Source: Agapanthus africanus (lineage: Eukaryota; Streptophyta; Magnoliopsida; Asparagales; Amaryllidaceae). Taken from it: a stretch of 64,000 nt of DNA. Position numbers and translations under genes: made by a program. The stretch covers positions 510,387,176-510,451,175 of the forward strand of contig CM057347.1 of NCBI GenBank assembly GCA_030015575.1, read 5' to 3'. Shown in pieces: positions 21,209 through 33,637 of this stretch. Every line of letters begins with the position of its first letter. Within the stretch, counting starts at the first letter, position 1. The notes below the pieces were generated by a model. It saw only the letters and a list, made by a program, of their open reading frames with translations. It was not told the DNA's origin and searched no databases.

Positions 21209-24200
21209 CTAAGGCCATGTACTGGCGTATCGAAGACCTATCATCTCGATCAGCCGCTCGAACTGAGTCTGGGGCAAGGCCTTGGTGAATGGATCTGCAG
21301 TGTTATCTTCTGAAGCAACCCTCCGAGCCTCGATCTCCTGGCGATCCACGATCTCCCTGATCAGGTGATACCGCCTCAAGATGTTTCTGGATCTCTGATG
21401 GGACCTGGGTTCCTTCGCTAAAGCTATAGCCCCGTTGTTGTCACAATACAGAGGCATTGGATCAACAATGGACGGAACCACCTGAAGTTCTTTCAAGAAC
21501 TTCCTCATCCAGACAGCTTCTTTTGCGACATCAGATGCAGCGATGTATTCCGCTTCCATCGTCGAGTCTGCAACGGTTTCCTGTTTGGAACTCTTCCAAC
21601 ACACCGCCCCTCCATTGAGGGTAAAGACAAAACCCGACATGGACTTGGAATCATCCTTGTCACTCTAGAAGCTGGAGTCAGCAAAGGTCTCGATCTGGAG
21701 GACTTTTCCGCCATACACCAAGAACATCTCCTTAGTCCTTCTCAGGTACTTGAGAATGTTCTTTACCGCTATCCAGTGTTTCTCCCCAGTGTTTGACTGA
21801 TACCGACTTACCACACTCAGTGCATAAGCTACATCCGGTCTGGTACACAACATCGCATACATTATAGAGCCTACCGCAGAAGCGTAGGGTATAATAGACA
21901 TGCGATCCCTCTCCAAATCAGTCTTGGGAGACATCTCTTTAGAGAGGGTGATCCCGTGACAAGCCGGTAGGTTACCGCGCTTGGAATCTTCCATACTGAA
22001 TCTTTTCAGTATGGTGTCGATGTACCTGGACTGTGAAAGTCCTAATATCCTCTTGGATCTATCACGATGGATCCGGATCCCCAGGATGTATGAGGCATCA
22101 CCCAGGTGTTTCATGGAGAACCTGTATGACAAGAATCCCTTGACAGATTGTAGCATAGGAATGTCATTTCCTATTGTCATCCACGTATAAAACGAGGAAT
22201 ACTACAGTTCTCGCTACAAATCTATTATAGATGCATGGTTCATCTGGATTTTTGATAAAGCCAAATTCCTTGACTGTTTCATCAAAACAGATGTTCCAAC
22301 TCCGCGATGCCTGCTTTAGTCTATAGATGGACTTAAGCAACTTGCACACCTTTCCGCTGCTCCCACTCTGAATGAAACCCTCTGGTTGGTCCATATAGAC
22401 ACACTCCTCTAAATTTCCATTTAGAAAAGCAGTCTTTACGCCTATCTGCCAGATCTCATAATCGTGGAAGGCAGCAATGGCAAGAAGGATCCGAATGGAT
22501 TTCAGCATAGCCACTGGAGAAAAGGTTTCGTCATAGTCCAAGCCAGGTCTTTGACGGAAACCCTTTGCAACAAGTCTAGCTTTATAGGTCTCAACCTGTC
22601 CATCTACACCAATCTTCCTTTTGAAGATCCACTTGCATCCTACGGGTTTTACCCCGTCTGGAGCAATGTCCAACGTCCATACTTTGTTGGTGTACATGGA
22701 CTCCATTTCGGTCCGCATTGCATCCAGTCATTTTACCGAGTCAACGCTCTGAACGGCCTGCTGGAAGCTAGTAGGCTCATCATAATCTATGATGCAATCC
22801 TCTCTATCCCCGTCTATGAGAAAACCGTAGTATCTCTCGGGCGGATGAGACTGCCTACTACTCCTGCGGAGCGGCGTAGGAATGTCTTGTTCTTTTGAAC
22901 TCTCTGGTTCCACTAAGCTTTCAGTAATAGCTCGTGGTTCTGGAATTTCTTCCAGTTCTACTGTGCTCCCACTTATCTGGTTTTCCAAAAACTCAGTTTC
23001 CAAGAAGTAGGCATGACGAGAAACAAAAACCTTTTGTTCCTCTTCGCAGTAGAAAAAATATCCCTTGGAGTTCTTTGGATATCCCACGAACTTGCACTGT
23101 TCTGAGCGTGCCTCGAGCTTGTCCGCATGCTGCTTTTTAACAAAAGCTGGACTTCCCCATGTCTTATTGTGATTAAGATAGGGTCTCTTCCCACACCACA
23201 TCTCATATGGTGTGGTAGGCACAGTCTTAGTGGGAACTCGGTTCAAAAGGTATGCGGTTGATTCTAGCGCATACCCCCAGAATGATCGCGGTAACTCAGC
23301 GTTACTCATCATGGACCGTATCATATCCAATAGGGTTCGGTTCCGTCTCTCCGATACACCGTTATGTTGCGGAGTGTATGGAGGAGTAAGCTGAGAGAGA
23401 ATTCCGTTCTCTTTTAAATAGTCCAGGAACTCGGCACTCAAGTATTCACCACCTCGATCCGATCTTAGGATCTTGATACTTTTGCCGGTTTGTTTTTCTA
23501 CTTCATTCTTATATTCCTGGAATTTTCCAAAGGCTTCGGACTTATGTTTCATTAAGAAGACATAACCGTACCTTGAAAAGTCATCCGTAAAAGTAATGAA
23601 GTAAGAATAACCGCTTCGCGCATGTGTAGACATTGGACCGCACACGTCGCTGTGTACGAGTCCCAAGAGCTCGCTCGCCCTTTCTCCGTGTCCAGTGAAT
23701 GGAGTCTTTGTCATCTTTCCTTTGAGACAGGATTGACAAGTGGCATACGATTGATATTCGAACGCATTCAGATATCCTTCTGTATGTAACTTCGTCAACC
23801 TTCTCTTATTGATGTGACCCAGTCTACAATGCCACAAGAAAGTCTGATTTATTTCCGGAGACTTTCTTTTGTGTGTATTCTGGACATTGAAAATCTGTGG
23901 TTGGTTTAATACGTATATACCATTGCTCAATGTACCTGACCCAATCAGAACTTGATTAAGGTGAATGTTTACAACATTACTTACAAACGCAAATTCATAA
24001 CCTTCTTTAGAAACCAAAGATACAGAAATGATATTACAAGTTGCGTTGGGTACAAAAAAGCAATTACGCAAAACCAAAACATGTCCATCTGACATTCCCA
24101 GGTGATAGTCCCCCACGGTCTTAGCATCCATGCTAGCTCCGTTTGCAACTTTGAGGGTCATGTCACCTGCCTTCAAAACCCTATGGTTTCTCAACGCCTG

Positions 24201-25151
24201 CAAAGAATTACAGATATGAGATCCTGATCCGGTATCCAATACCCAGGAAGTAGAGTTTATTGAAAGACAGTTTTCAATAACATACACATCTGAAGCTGAA
24301 GCCGCAATCTGCTTCAGATCCTGTGTTCTGGCCTTCCAAGCCCTACAATCATTTTTCCAGTGTCCCTTCTTATGACAATAGAAGCATTCTTCCTTATCCA
24401 CAAGCTTCCCCACTTTCTTTGTTGCTTTTGCCTTTCCCTTCGTATCCACTTTACTAACACCGTCCCTTGGTTTGGCGGGGGCTTTCTTCTTCTTTCCCTT
24501 GGCTTTCGCCTTAGACCTAGAAGAGGAAGATCCTCCTACAAACAAAGTGGATGTTTCCCTACCTTTCTGTAGGGTGCCCTCTGCGCTCCTCAGCATGTTG
24601 AGGAGTTCTGAAAGTTCAACTTCCTTTTCTTGTAAGTTGAAGTTCAGGATAAATTGGGCGTAAGTGGAAGGAAGGGACTGGAGAATCAAGTCCGTATAGA
24701 GCTCATTCTCCAACGTGGTACCAAGGTCCGCGAGCTCTTCTATGTAGCCAATCATCTTAAGCACGTGTTCCGCTACCGATGATCCGACGGCCAACCTTGC
24801 CGAAAATAACTTCTTCGACACTTCGTATCTTGCGATACGAGACTGCTCTCCATACAGTTCTTTTGTATGGAGAAATATGGATTCGAGGTACATATTCTCG
24901 TGCCTCCTCTGATGTTCGTTGTCCATAGAGGCAAGCACGAGGCACTTGGCCTTCGCGCAATCTAGTTCCCAGGTCTTACGGATTTCCTTATCCGCGACGC
25001 TGGTTTTGGGACCTGGGACAGGGGGAACTTTGGTGGTAAGAAGATACCCCAGCTTGTCGTAAGTGATTGCCATCTTGACATTCCTGAGCCAATCTTTGTA
25101 GTTTGGCCATGTCAGTATGTTTTTATCTAGAAGTAACTTAAGTCCAGTCAT
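21209..25151 (-). pseudogene. Copia-2 gag-pol polyprotein, broken by two stops and an 8-base deletion
   Basis: The ATG is at 25151-25149 (the frame is open to a TTG at 25169). The same domains follow as in Copia-1: gag, CCHC knuckle, protease LDTGSGS, integrase with the D-35-E core intact and CGA where Copia-1 has a stop, RT and RNase H. Breaks: TGA at 22730-22728 at the start of RT where Copia-1 has Trp; an 8-base deletion at about 22173-22176 right after the catalytic YVDD, shifting the frame; TAG at 21667-21665 in RNase H where Copia-1 has Gln. The 3' end after the deletion lies in the frame covering 22180-21209. Gag through integrase is a single open frame of about 807 codons. RT is destroyed. 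Confidence 0.92.
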
Positions 25152-27207
25152 GTCGATTGGTCGCTGCAATTAGGAGAGAGAAGAAACACTCAGCATGATG
25201 CTCTTGCAAGTTTAGAATGGTTTTTAGTTTGTCTAAACAGGATGGCTCCCACTGTTTCTCGAATCCCTCCTCAAACCAAAAAGGAAGAATTAGTCAGGAT
25301 CAATCTCACCGTACAATACTTGCTTAACCGTTCAGCCAGGCCAGTGTCGGTACTTCGAGGGAGGTTTTCCAACGCTTTCGCGAAGTTCCTTAATTAAATA
25401 AGCTCTTTTCCCTGGGGGCGTAGACCCGCTAACACCTTTCTAGACACCTACTTGGTTTATAGCATTGATCGTTAAGTGAGAAATTTCCCGAGGAGTAGCA
25501 TATACTCACAGTAGGATCGGGATCCAAATATCTTTGCGTGACGAAACTGAAGGAATCCTACCAGAATCATCATACTCCAAATGGTATGCTACACTAGCAA
25601 GTTTCAGTTCTTTTGAAACTCCCGATATGGATTTTTGCCCCATGCTCTTATGACCTTGACTTTGGCCAACAAATCATAAGTCACATGTCAAGTTCTACCC
25701 GTCGTTCTCCAGGTTAATTTGAATCCACCCGCACCTACCCTTGACTTTGGCCAAAATGGCAGTACGACTGTTCCAAACCAACGCATCTATCTATGCTGCA
25801 CATGAATACCTAATAGCTACCAATCACTATGTCTTGACTTTGGCCAACAAACATAGCTTGAATACTATTGACCATCCATGTGAAACGACGGAGGGCTACG
25901 AATGGTTTTGTCTAAACCGTGAACGTAGTGAACTTGATATAATCGATGGAACGAGATAGCTTTTAAAAGGAGTGGCTCAAGCTCCGCATTTAAAAGTTGG
26001 TTTTGAAAAGAACCGAGTGGTTTTCCGAAAGTGTTCCAAAGATTTTAACTTGGTTTATTTTCTTGCATTAGTTCTTTTAATGCGTGATATTTTTGCATTA
26101 GTTCTTTTAATGCGTCCCATCATTTAATCCTACCATTGCAGAAAACAACCAAAATATGACGTATGCTTATGCCATTCGCATTCGCCACGGGGCCCCGTCA
26201 TTACCCGTTAGGTTACTTAACTAACGACAGAGCGGGGGCTGGGCTAGCGCGGCTGTAAAACATAAGCAACGCCTAAATAATATCATATATAGATATATTG
26301 CAATGATAGCCATTTCAGATCACAGATGAACACATTGGATATACTAGGAACCCGCAATTCGTACGAGCCTGTAACGAAAAGCAGATTACATGGTCGCGGT
26401 GAATAGCCAATACCCCACCCAAGACCCCTACGGATGCGGCAAACTACCCGCCAAGTACCCGAAGCGAAGCAACCTCCCTCATCTCCGTGAGTAGGCCACT
26501 CGGCACTTCGGCATACCCGGTAGTTTGTGCACCCCCTCCATGGGTCTATCCTAGGAGCAAAAACAGTAAAAAGAAATTATACAATGACGGCTACAACCCC
26601 GACCCGGTTGTGCGGCCATACAAATAATTATTATATCAATTTACAAATTTACATGAATTGAAAGAAAAGAAAACTCTCGTCTCACAACCCCCGGCTATTC
26701 ACCCGCGACAATCCAATGAATTCATATACACATTCCAATAACATTACAGATCAAAGATTTGTATAACCCCCACTAATCGACATATAGCGATTAGCAGACG
26801 TTCAATACAAATATCACATCACAAAAAAACCCGTCAGCTTAAGTCTTTTAGAAGTTCGATCAAAAATACGGATTTTCAGGCCCCAAACACAAAATTTTCG
26901 TTCTGGAAAATCTGGGCAGAAAATACATATTCCAAAAATCCCAAAATACCCCTATGAACAAACTGCAAAAATAAAACCCCACGACCGAGTCAACTCGGCC
27001 GCGGAAACGCGGCGCGTTGATCGATTCAGTGGGTCGAATTTTTGCAGTTTCTTCTAAAAACCCTGAGTCGATTTTTGGTATATCTCAAATAATTTTTGCA
27101 GCACTTTGAAAATCGACAGAAAGTTTGAAATCCGGGTGTATTTCGCGACTTTTTCTCCGATCGAATTTCTAGTTACTATGCTAACATGTTAGGTAGTGTT
27201 TAACTAG
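25152..27207 (-). other. Copia-2 untranslated leader
   Basis: Homologous to the Copia-1 leader (2581-4669), with three copies of the TTGGCCAAAGTCAAGG motif and the repeated GCATTAAAAGAACTAATGCA segment. No convincing coding frame. Compared with Copia-1 it lacks a GC-rich stretch corresponding to about 2775-2820. Confidence 0.75.
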
Positions 27208-27219
27208 GCTCTGATACCA
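27208..27219 (-). other. Copia-2 primer-binding site (initiator tRNA-Met)
   Basis: Plus strand GCTCTGATACCA is the exact complement of TGGTATCAGAGC and lies one base inside the 5' LTR. Confidence 0.94.
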
Positions 27220-27220
27220 C

Positions 27221-29362
27221 TGTAAGTCCATGCTACCTCTCCCGGTACTTTCGGGCATGCGGAATTTTGTGAAAAACAATTTTCTAGAGGTGGTAACATG
27301 GACTCAAAACCGGATCTTTGTTAAACATCTAACTAACAACCTAACTAGGAGTTGTTAACTACTCGGTTAGGGGGTTATACCTTTCTTTCTTGAACTCCTT
27401 CGTCTTCAAGCCTCGATAGTTGTCCGTATCGGCTTCGCCCCGTCGTCTCCTTGCACCGAAGATCGATCCACCTGAAAGCTTCTACCTTTGGCTTCTTCTT
27501 CGGTCTTTGAAGAAAACTAGTTCACTTGGTTTGCTAAACCTTATGAACTAGAGTGAGTAGAGAAGAGTGTGTTGGGATTTTCTTTATGGTTCTTGGTTCT
27601 CAACACATGAGACAAGTGAACCATAGACTAAGGAGAGGGAGAGCAAGAGGAAGAAGATGAGAGCTCAAGAACAAGAGAGAGAATGAAAAAATAGAATGAG
27701 AAAGACTTTTCTCACTTGGCTCTCATAATCCAAAACCATCATCACAAAAATAGTAATCAAGTATTGTGTAAAATGGTTCAAGTCAAAATGGCTAAATCAT
27801 TTCATGCACTCATATTGCACAAGAGAACAAGCAAGTGAAAAGTTTTTGCCATGAAATGATAGCCATTGTCATCATGATGGTCAACTAGTCCAACCTAGTC
27901 AACCGGTCAACAAAGTCAACAAGTCAACAAAGTCAACCCCTCAACAACCATGTCACCACAATACTTAATTAATATTATTGTTAATCATATATCATATTCT
28001 CATTAGGGTTGAGCAAAAAGTCAATAGTCAACAGTCAACGGTCAACAACCCTAATGAGAATCCTCTGCCTCTGTCTCTCCGTCAACTGTGCATACATACC
28101 CGCATCCGCGTTCCGAGGAACACGAATACAAACTGGATAAAACCAATCCCAAAACGTACACTAGGATCTGGCTTAAACCAAAGCCCGCTAGTGTTAACTG
28201 TCCGGACACTGTACGTGCACAAGTGCACGGATGTGACCAAACCCTGTCACAAAACCATGCGACCTGTTGCAAAACCATGCGACCTCTACTCTTTTGCCTA
28301 AAGGCGAATAGCTTTCTGTGTGGGACTCTAAAGACTCGACACTACGCTGGCAGTGGGTTTAACCACAGACCGCAAGCGGCACTAGCTGTGCGTAACGGTC
28401 CCCAGGTAGATGCCGACAAAAAGACTGACGAGGTGAAACCCATCTGAACTCCTACTGAGCCTGAATGTGACAATCTCCGTACAGTCCGGTCTGTTCGTCT
28501 GATACATCGCATGGCGGGCCTAGGGGGCGGTAAACGTCAGTCCCCTAATAGCGGTACAAGTCGTGTCGGAGTGAAGCCCAATACACCCTGAGATAACACT
28601 GGAAGCCTACCGGTATATCTCGCTTGCCCTGGCCAGGGACTACTCGTGTAATGGCTCTCCTAGACACAGCGCGATGTCATCCCCCAATACCGGGAGAGAC
28701 GAATCCTGTCTAACCGTCACTGCCTCCAAGTGCTTCGGGACTGCACCCAACTACTACCTGTTTGCACGATTCCTTTGAGCCGTGGTAGGGTAGTAATCAA
28801 AGTACAGTGGGAACACACTCGAGGCGAAGTGATAGTTTCAAGTCAGCGGACTAAGCTGTACTCATGTCACCTGGGAACTGATAACTGACGATAGGTATAA
28901 TACCAACCGGTCAGTTCCCGACAAGTCCTGTCCAGTGTACTCGTAACCCAACGAGCACCCGCATACTATCTCCAGTACGACGTACTGACGGCTGTGGGAC
29001 AGACCGTCTCCCACACTGGGATGAGAAGCGCATGCGCTAGTCTACTCCGGAGTATCGATGCCCTGTCTCGATAGTCCTGCGACTAGGGACCTGCATAAGG
29101 ATGTGCTTATAGATTACCCAGCCCCACTAGTGTGACTGCCATCACAACGCTGGTAATCAAGCAAAGATCCTAAGGGCTCCACTAATGTGCATAGGTGATA
29201 TACTAAAATAAACACATGTACACATTGAAGTAGAAACAAACCAAGTAGCATACTACTATTTTGAGCAAGATTGTATATACAAGGTGAATATCCCAAGCTT
29301 CCATTAAGTAATATACAAACTAGTATGATACAGTAATGGCCTCTAGGGCATATACACTAACA
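27221..29362 (-). repeat. Copia-2 5' LTR (2142 bp)
   Basis: Plus-strand ends TGTAAGTCC and CACTAACA. Carries the TTGAC cluster near 27878-28045. Followed by the right copy of the cgagg target duplication. Confidence 0.94.
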
Positions 29363-29367
29363 CGAGG

Positions 29368-31100
29368 ACTGACCAGGGCGTGATTCCAGGGACATACGAT
29401 TGTATAGAGAGGCGTCGTTTTATTGTGTTTTCGCGCCACGAGCATTTGACGGACCGCTTTTATGAGATTTCTCAGGCGTGCAGATCAGCACCAGAGGATC
29501 AGGATACTGCTAGAGGCCAGTCAGGATGTTATGACCATTGATATATCGCTTATTCATGACGATTGAAGCGCTGTTCAGCGTACAGACGAATGAGCCAGTT
29601 GTTGCTGCAAATGACGAGATACCGCCCAGATGATTGGAGCTGCTGCAGCATGAGCATATACTTAGAGATATGAGGGAAAGTCGCTAGCCACCTAAGAAGG
29701 AACGACTAGGACATGTGTTTCGTTCGCTTACCCCGATGCGAGGTTATCAGATAGATTGATTCCAGCTAGAGACGACTTCACGCAGATTCGTTGAGAGTCG
29801 ATAGAGACGATCGAATGTCAGGAACCCGATTCCAAGTTTAAAGTATTCGGAAGACAATGCAAGTAATACTATGGACCCTCTAGAAGAATGAAACCCTAAC
29901 TCGACGTAATGACCATGGAACGCCTTCGAACCTTAGGGTTTACGGCAGTTTAGCGGTGCCATTTGTGAGGCTTGGGTTTGCCCTTTTACGGTTGGTCCAC
30001 AGGTGTTGTGGTATGTACCGGAATACTATTAAACTGTACTCAAGATGTTGATCTCTTGGGGGATTATGAGGTGCTGACAAATCAATCGGATGGTTCGACA
30101 TCATTCGGATATCATGTGATGGGACACATTGCTTGGGAGACTCCAGATACGAGTATAGCTCTTAGAGCGCAGTCCATGCAGCCACGAGAAGACGAGTCCG
30201 AATCAGTCGACATTGGAGCAGAGTGGAGTAAAGAGTTCGCACGAGATTTCGACGAGATGACATTCCACTCCGCTGACATCAGAGATGCGGTACACATGCA
30301 GAGGCGTTGATTATGGATATACCTTCCAGAAGGAGTCGCGACGAGTATGCAGCCGTTCCGGAACAAGAAACGGATATAGTAAAGGATGGTAACTTCCGGG
30401 CAATTTGGAAGAAACGAGATTTGAGAGAGACCTCGACAGGACCTTTCTGGAATACTATACGAGAAGACTGGGACCCAGGAGTGGTCATATTGCGCACACC
30501 CAGCAGGCCAGAGTTCAGCATCGTCAACGAGATAGTTGACCAGGTTCGGATAAAGGACCTCAACCAGATGTCTTGTGAATTGATCAAGAACGGACGGGTA
30601 TGGAGTATATCTCCGCAGGTTGGGACGAGTTCCTGAGGGCGTGTTCGGCTAGATATCTTCCACAGAGTGATGAAGATACCGAGTTCGTGATTTCGGGTCC
30701 GTGTGAGAGACTTCGGATGGACCATAGCCGAGAACATTTGCAGTTCGCAGATAGAGACGTGACGTCGAAGTAGACGATGATACAGACAAGCGGGACAGGA
30801 GGTTCGTGCGAGATGCTGACGAGCTGTTGTTACTCCCCGTTAGGATTAAAGGTCAGACATGTCTACAGAGGCGTTGGGATGCGACCAATTTTCGAGAAAA
30901 TGTTGTGCTGAGGACGCAGATGTCCAGAGAGCGAGAAAAGATTTTGCAAGAGTACCAGCCTCCGTACAGTTCGGCATAGGCGAGATCGGAAGAGATCTTG
31001 AGCAGGATTCCTTCCAGGACACAGCTGCAATAAGATTTGCACCCAGGATTAGATGCGTAATGTGTATTCAGAGGACCAGAGGCCAGCGCCAGTGACGTGC
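29368..31100 (+). pseudogene. Decayed gag-like coding region of the LARD
   Basis: Richer in GC than its surroundings, with several partly open, protein-like stretches in shifting frames: from 29368 in the frame opened at 18987 (many TGA stops), 30307-30636, 30600-30773 (contains AGWDEFLRACSARYLP, loosely like the W-x-x-F...Y-F-P pattern of gypsy gag) and 30764-30979 (contains RRFVRDADELLLLPVRIKGQ). No zinc knuckle, protease, RT or integrase motif was found. I cannot name a family; an ancient gag with many C-to-T stops and frameshifts is the simplest reading. Confidence 0.4.
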
Positions 31101-31394
31101 TGCTTTACGAGTGGCCGTGAGGATTGACCCAGAGATGACCAGAGAGTGCCAGAATGGAATCGTCCCCGTTGGCACACCTGACAGAGCCGATGAGACGATG
31201 GATCGCGAGATTGGTAATCCAAAGAGAAGATAAGGGCCCAGAGACAGAGGACGCCAGACCGTGAGCAGGAGGCAAGTAGATATCTTGCGCTGCTAGCATT
31301 GGATGCACCGACACCTTCTCGACTTCGAAAGAGGAAATATCGACGACGGTAATTGTGATTTGTGATTTGGTGATTCGATTATCACGTATCTGTC

Positions 31395-32480
31395 ACCTTG
31401 GATTTTGGTATTTTGGGCGATCTATTCGCATGATTTAGTCTTGATGACTGAGCTACATGATATTTGTTTTCATGCACCATGGTTGCACCAACTGGGTATT
31501 CATATTTGCGCACAGTTATTGCACCTGATATCGTTTTGTGTCTTGGTTGCACATGCTTATGACTTCATGGATTTTATACCGTTGGGTTGATTTTGTGCAC
31601 GTGGTATACACACGATTTGGCTTTTTGCTCTCGGTATAGCTTATATGTGCTTGTAGTGCATTGATATGTGTTTTGTGCACGCAGTTGCACACGTTTATGA
31701 TTTTTACACCTTGGTACACTTGGTCTTGCTATTTACGCATTTGAGTTATTGTTTAGATTTTGTGCACGGGATGCACTGTATTTGTATTTCTTGCACAGGA
31801 TGCACCAGTTTTATGTTTTGTGCGTTTATCACACCAGATTTATATTTCGTGCCTTTGTTGCACCGGATTTATATTTTGTGCACTACGGTTGCACCTGACT
31901 TCGATTTGATGTCATTTGATATGTTGATTTTGATTTCATGCCTATGTTATTTATGCGATTTGACTTATGCCTTCGGCATCGTTTACATGCACTTTTAGTG
32001 TTTTGATTTGATTTGTGTACGCTGATGCACATGGCTGTGAGATTATATACCGCGGTATACTTGATTTTGATTGAGCCGTATTGTATACCGTCGATTTGGA
32101 TTCTGATATTGATGTTGATTTCTTGCACTCCGTGCATTTGATTTGGATTTTTGCGCATGTTCGACGCTTGATATTGGATTTCATGATTTCATGCATGTTA
32201 GATGCACATGATTTAGATGTTATTAGTGCATGATGGATGCACCTGATTTGGATTTTCGCGCGTGTTGAACGCATGTTTTGAGATGCGATTTTGGTGCACA
32301 CCAGATGCACTAAATCGGGATTTTTCGTGCATGTCAGATACACCTAATTTTGCTGTCAGGCACACACATTGCCTAGGACAGATGTTTCGTGCACACCCGT
32401 TGCACTTAAATATTGTTTCTGTGCACATCTATGGCACATATATGGATTTTGATTTCCGTGCGCACCAGACGCACAGGGTA
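31395..32480 (+). repeat. Degenerate array of paired TGCA motifs before the LARD 3' LTR
   Basis: Roughly 31-35-base units of the form GATTTatattttGTGCACnnnGgTTGCACc repeat with drift over about 1.1 kb. Each unit has two TGCA cores about 11 bases apart in opposing sense. A homologous array lies at 40871-41760 in G1, also between the coding remnant and the 3' LTR. Some gypsy lineages are known to carry tandem repeats in this position. Confidence 0.75.
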
Positions 32481-33115
32481 TTCTTATATACATTTTGGGG
32501 TTTATTTCTTATGGAGCAGTACGTTTTTATGATATTTGCTATTTGTTTTCGTACTGAGCAGGACTAGTCAGAGGACGATACCTGAATTTATTTTGCATGC
32601 ATTGATAGTTATCAAAGAGAATTCCAAAAAGCGAGCTATAGTCTCAGTATTTACCTACGTGTCTGATATGACACGACACGTTTAAAACAAAGGAACCCTT
32701 TTCAAAACGGCGGAACGTACATATTAAACAAAAGATATATACATATATACCTATTTTCTTACAATAGACGTCTGCCACTGTACCGCGATACGCGCATAGC
32801 ACAGCAACATGAAAAGGTTTGGCATGCATTTCTTTCAGATATTTACATGTATTGACTTGATGTTTACATGTATAGTTCTGATTTATATCATATTGGTTTT
32901 ACTATGGATTTGACATTTGTGTCTTTACCATGACTCCGATGATTGCGGGATGCTTGACGGAGTTTTGATTTTGAGTTATATGCTCATTGTTCATGCGCAC
33001 GCATTACGCTATGATGCGTTTTATGTATTGATGATTTCGGAGCCCCGACGACTTAGTCTTTTACTGAAATGTTTTAGAATTTGGGGGTTTAAATTTAAAT
33101 TCGGGGACCGAATTT

Positions 33116-33132
33116 CTTTAAGGGGGGAAGAT
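33116..33132 (+). other. LARD polypurine tract
   Basis: CTTTAAGGGGGGAAGAT directly precedes the TGTAAC start of the 3' LTR. The corresponding G1 tract at 42431-42447 is weaker (TTAAGTAGGAAAGAT). Confidence 0.85.
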
Positions 33133-33637
33133 TGTAACATTTCAAAAAAATAAAATATTATTTTTTGGAATTTTTATAATTTAATAATAAAATATTGAAT
33201 ATTTTAATAAGGCGGTATAATTAAATACCGATAAATTTGGGAAAAATTTGGAAAATTATAGAAATTATCTAAAAGAGGGTGTTTTTTGTAAATTATGCAA
33301 ATTTTAAGATTTTATGATTAATTATATGCTAATTTAGAGCTAATCGCGATTAAAAATCGCTAATCGCGCTTTAAGCGAATTTTGTGCAAACATGCACCAT
33401 ATCTTTTTATTAACACTTGTTGCATTTTTTTACATGTTTTTGGGTGCATGGCTTTTGTTTTGGGGTTACTATTGAGGAGAGAAGGAAATTAGAAAAAAAA
33501 GGAAAAGATTAAAATATGAGGTATGGGTTAGAGAGAGAAAGAGTGGATGAGGGTCAACCCTTGTCATGATATCATTCCCTCATCATTCCATTCACTCATT
33601 CCTCCCTCTCTCTTCATCTTGCTGTTGCTACTGCTTC

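Larger units (their letters stand above)
19052..29362 (-). mobile_element. Copia-2: complete Ty1/copia element in minus orientation inside the LARD
   Basis: Flanked by the 5-bp duplication cgagg (19047-19051 and 29363-29367). Total 10311 bp: 3' LTR at 19052-21194, 5' LTR at 27221-29362, primer site next to the latter and polypurine tract next to the former. The polyprotein is very close to Copia-1 but carries different lesions: two stops and an 8-base deletion. It interrupts the LARD gag-like frame. As the only complete element in the window with both LTRs and a duplication, it is the best reference for the family. Confidence 0.96.

Noticed and set aside
29972..30310. Independent 112-codon gene inside the LARD
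   Set aside because: Begins at a TTG, has no recognisable domain and overlaps other partly open frames; better seen as part of a decayed gag-like region.
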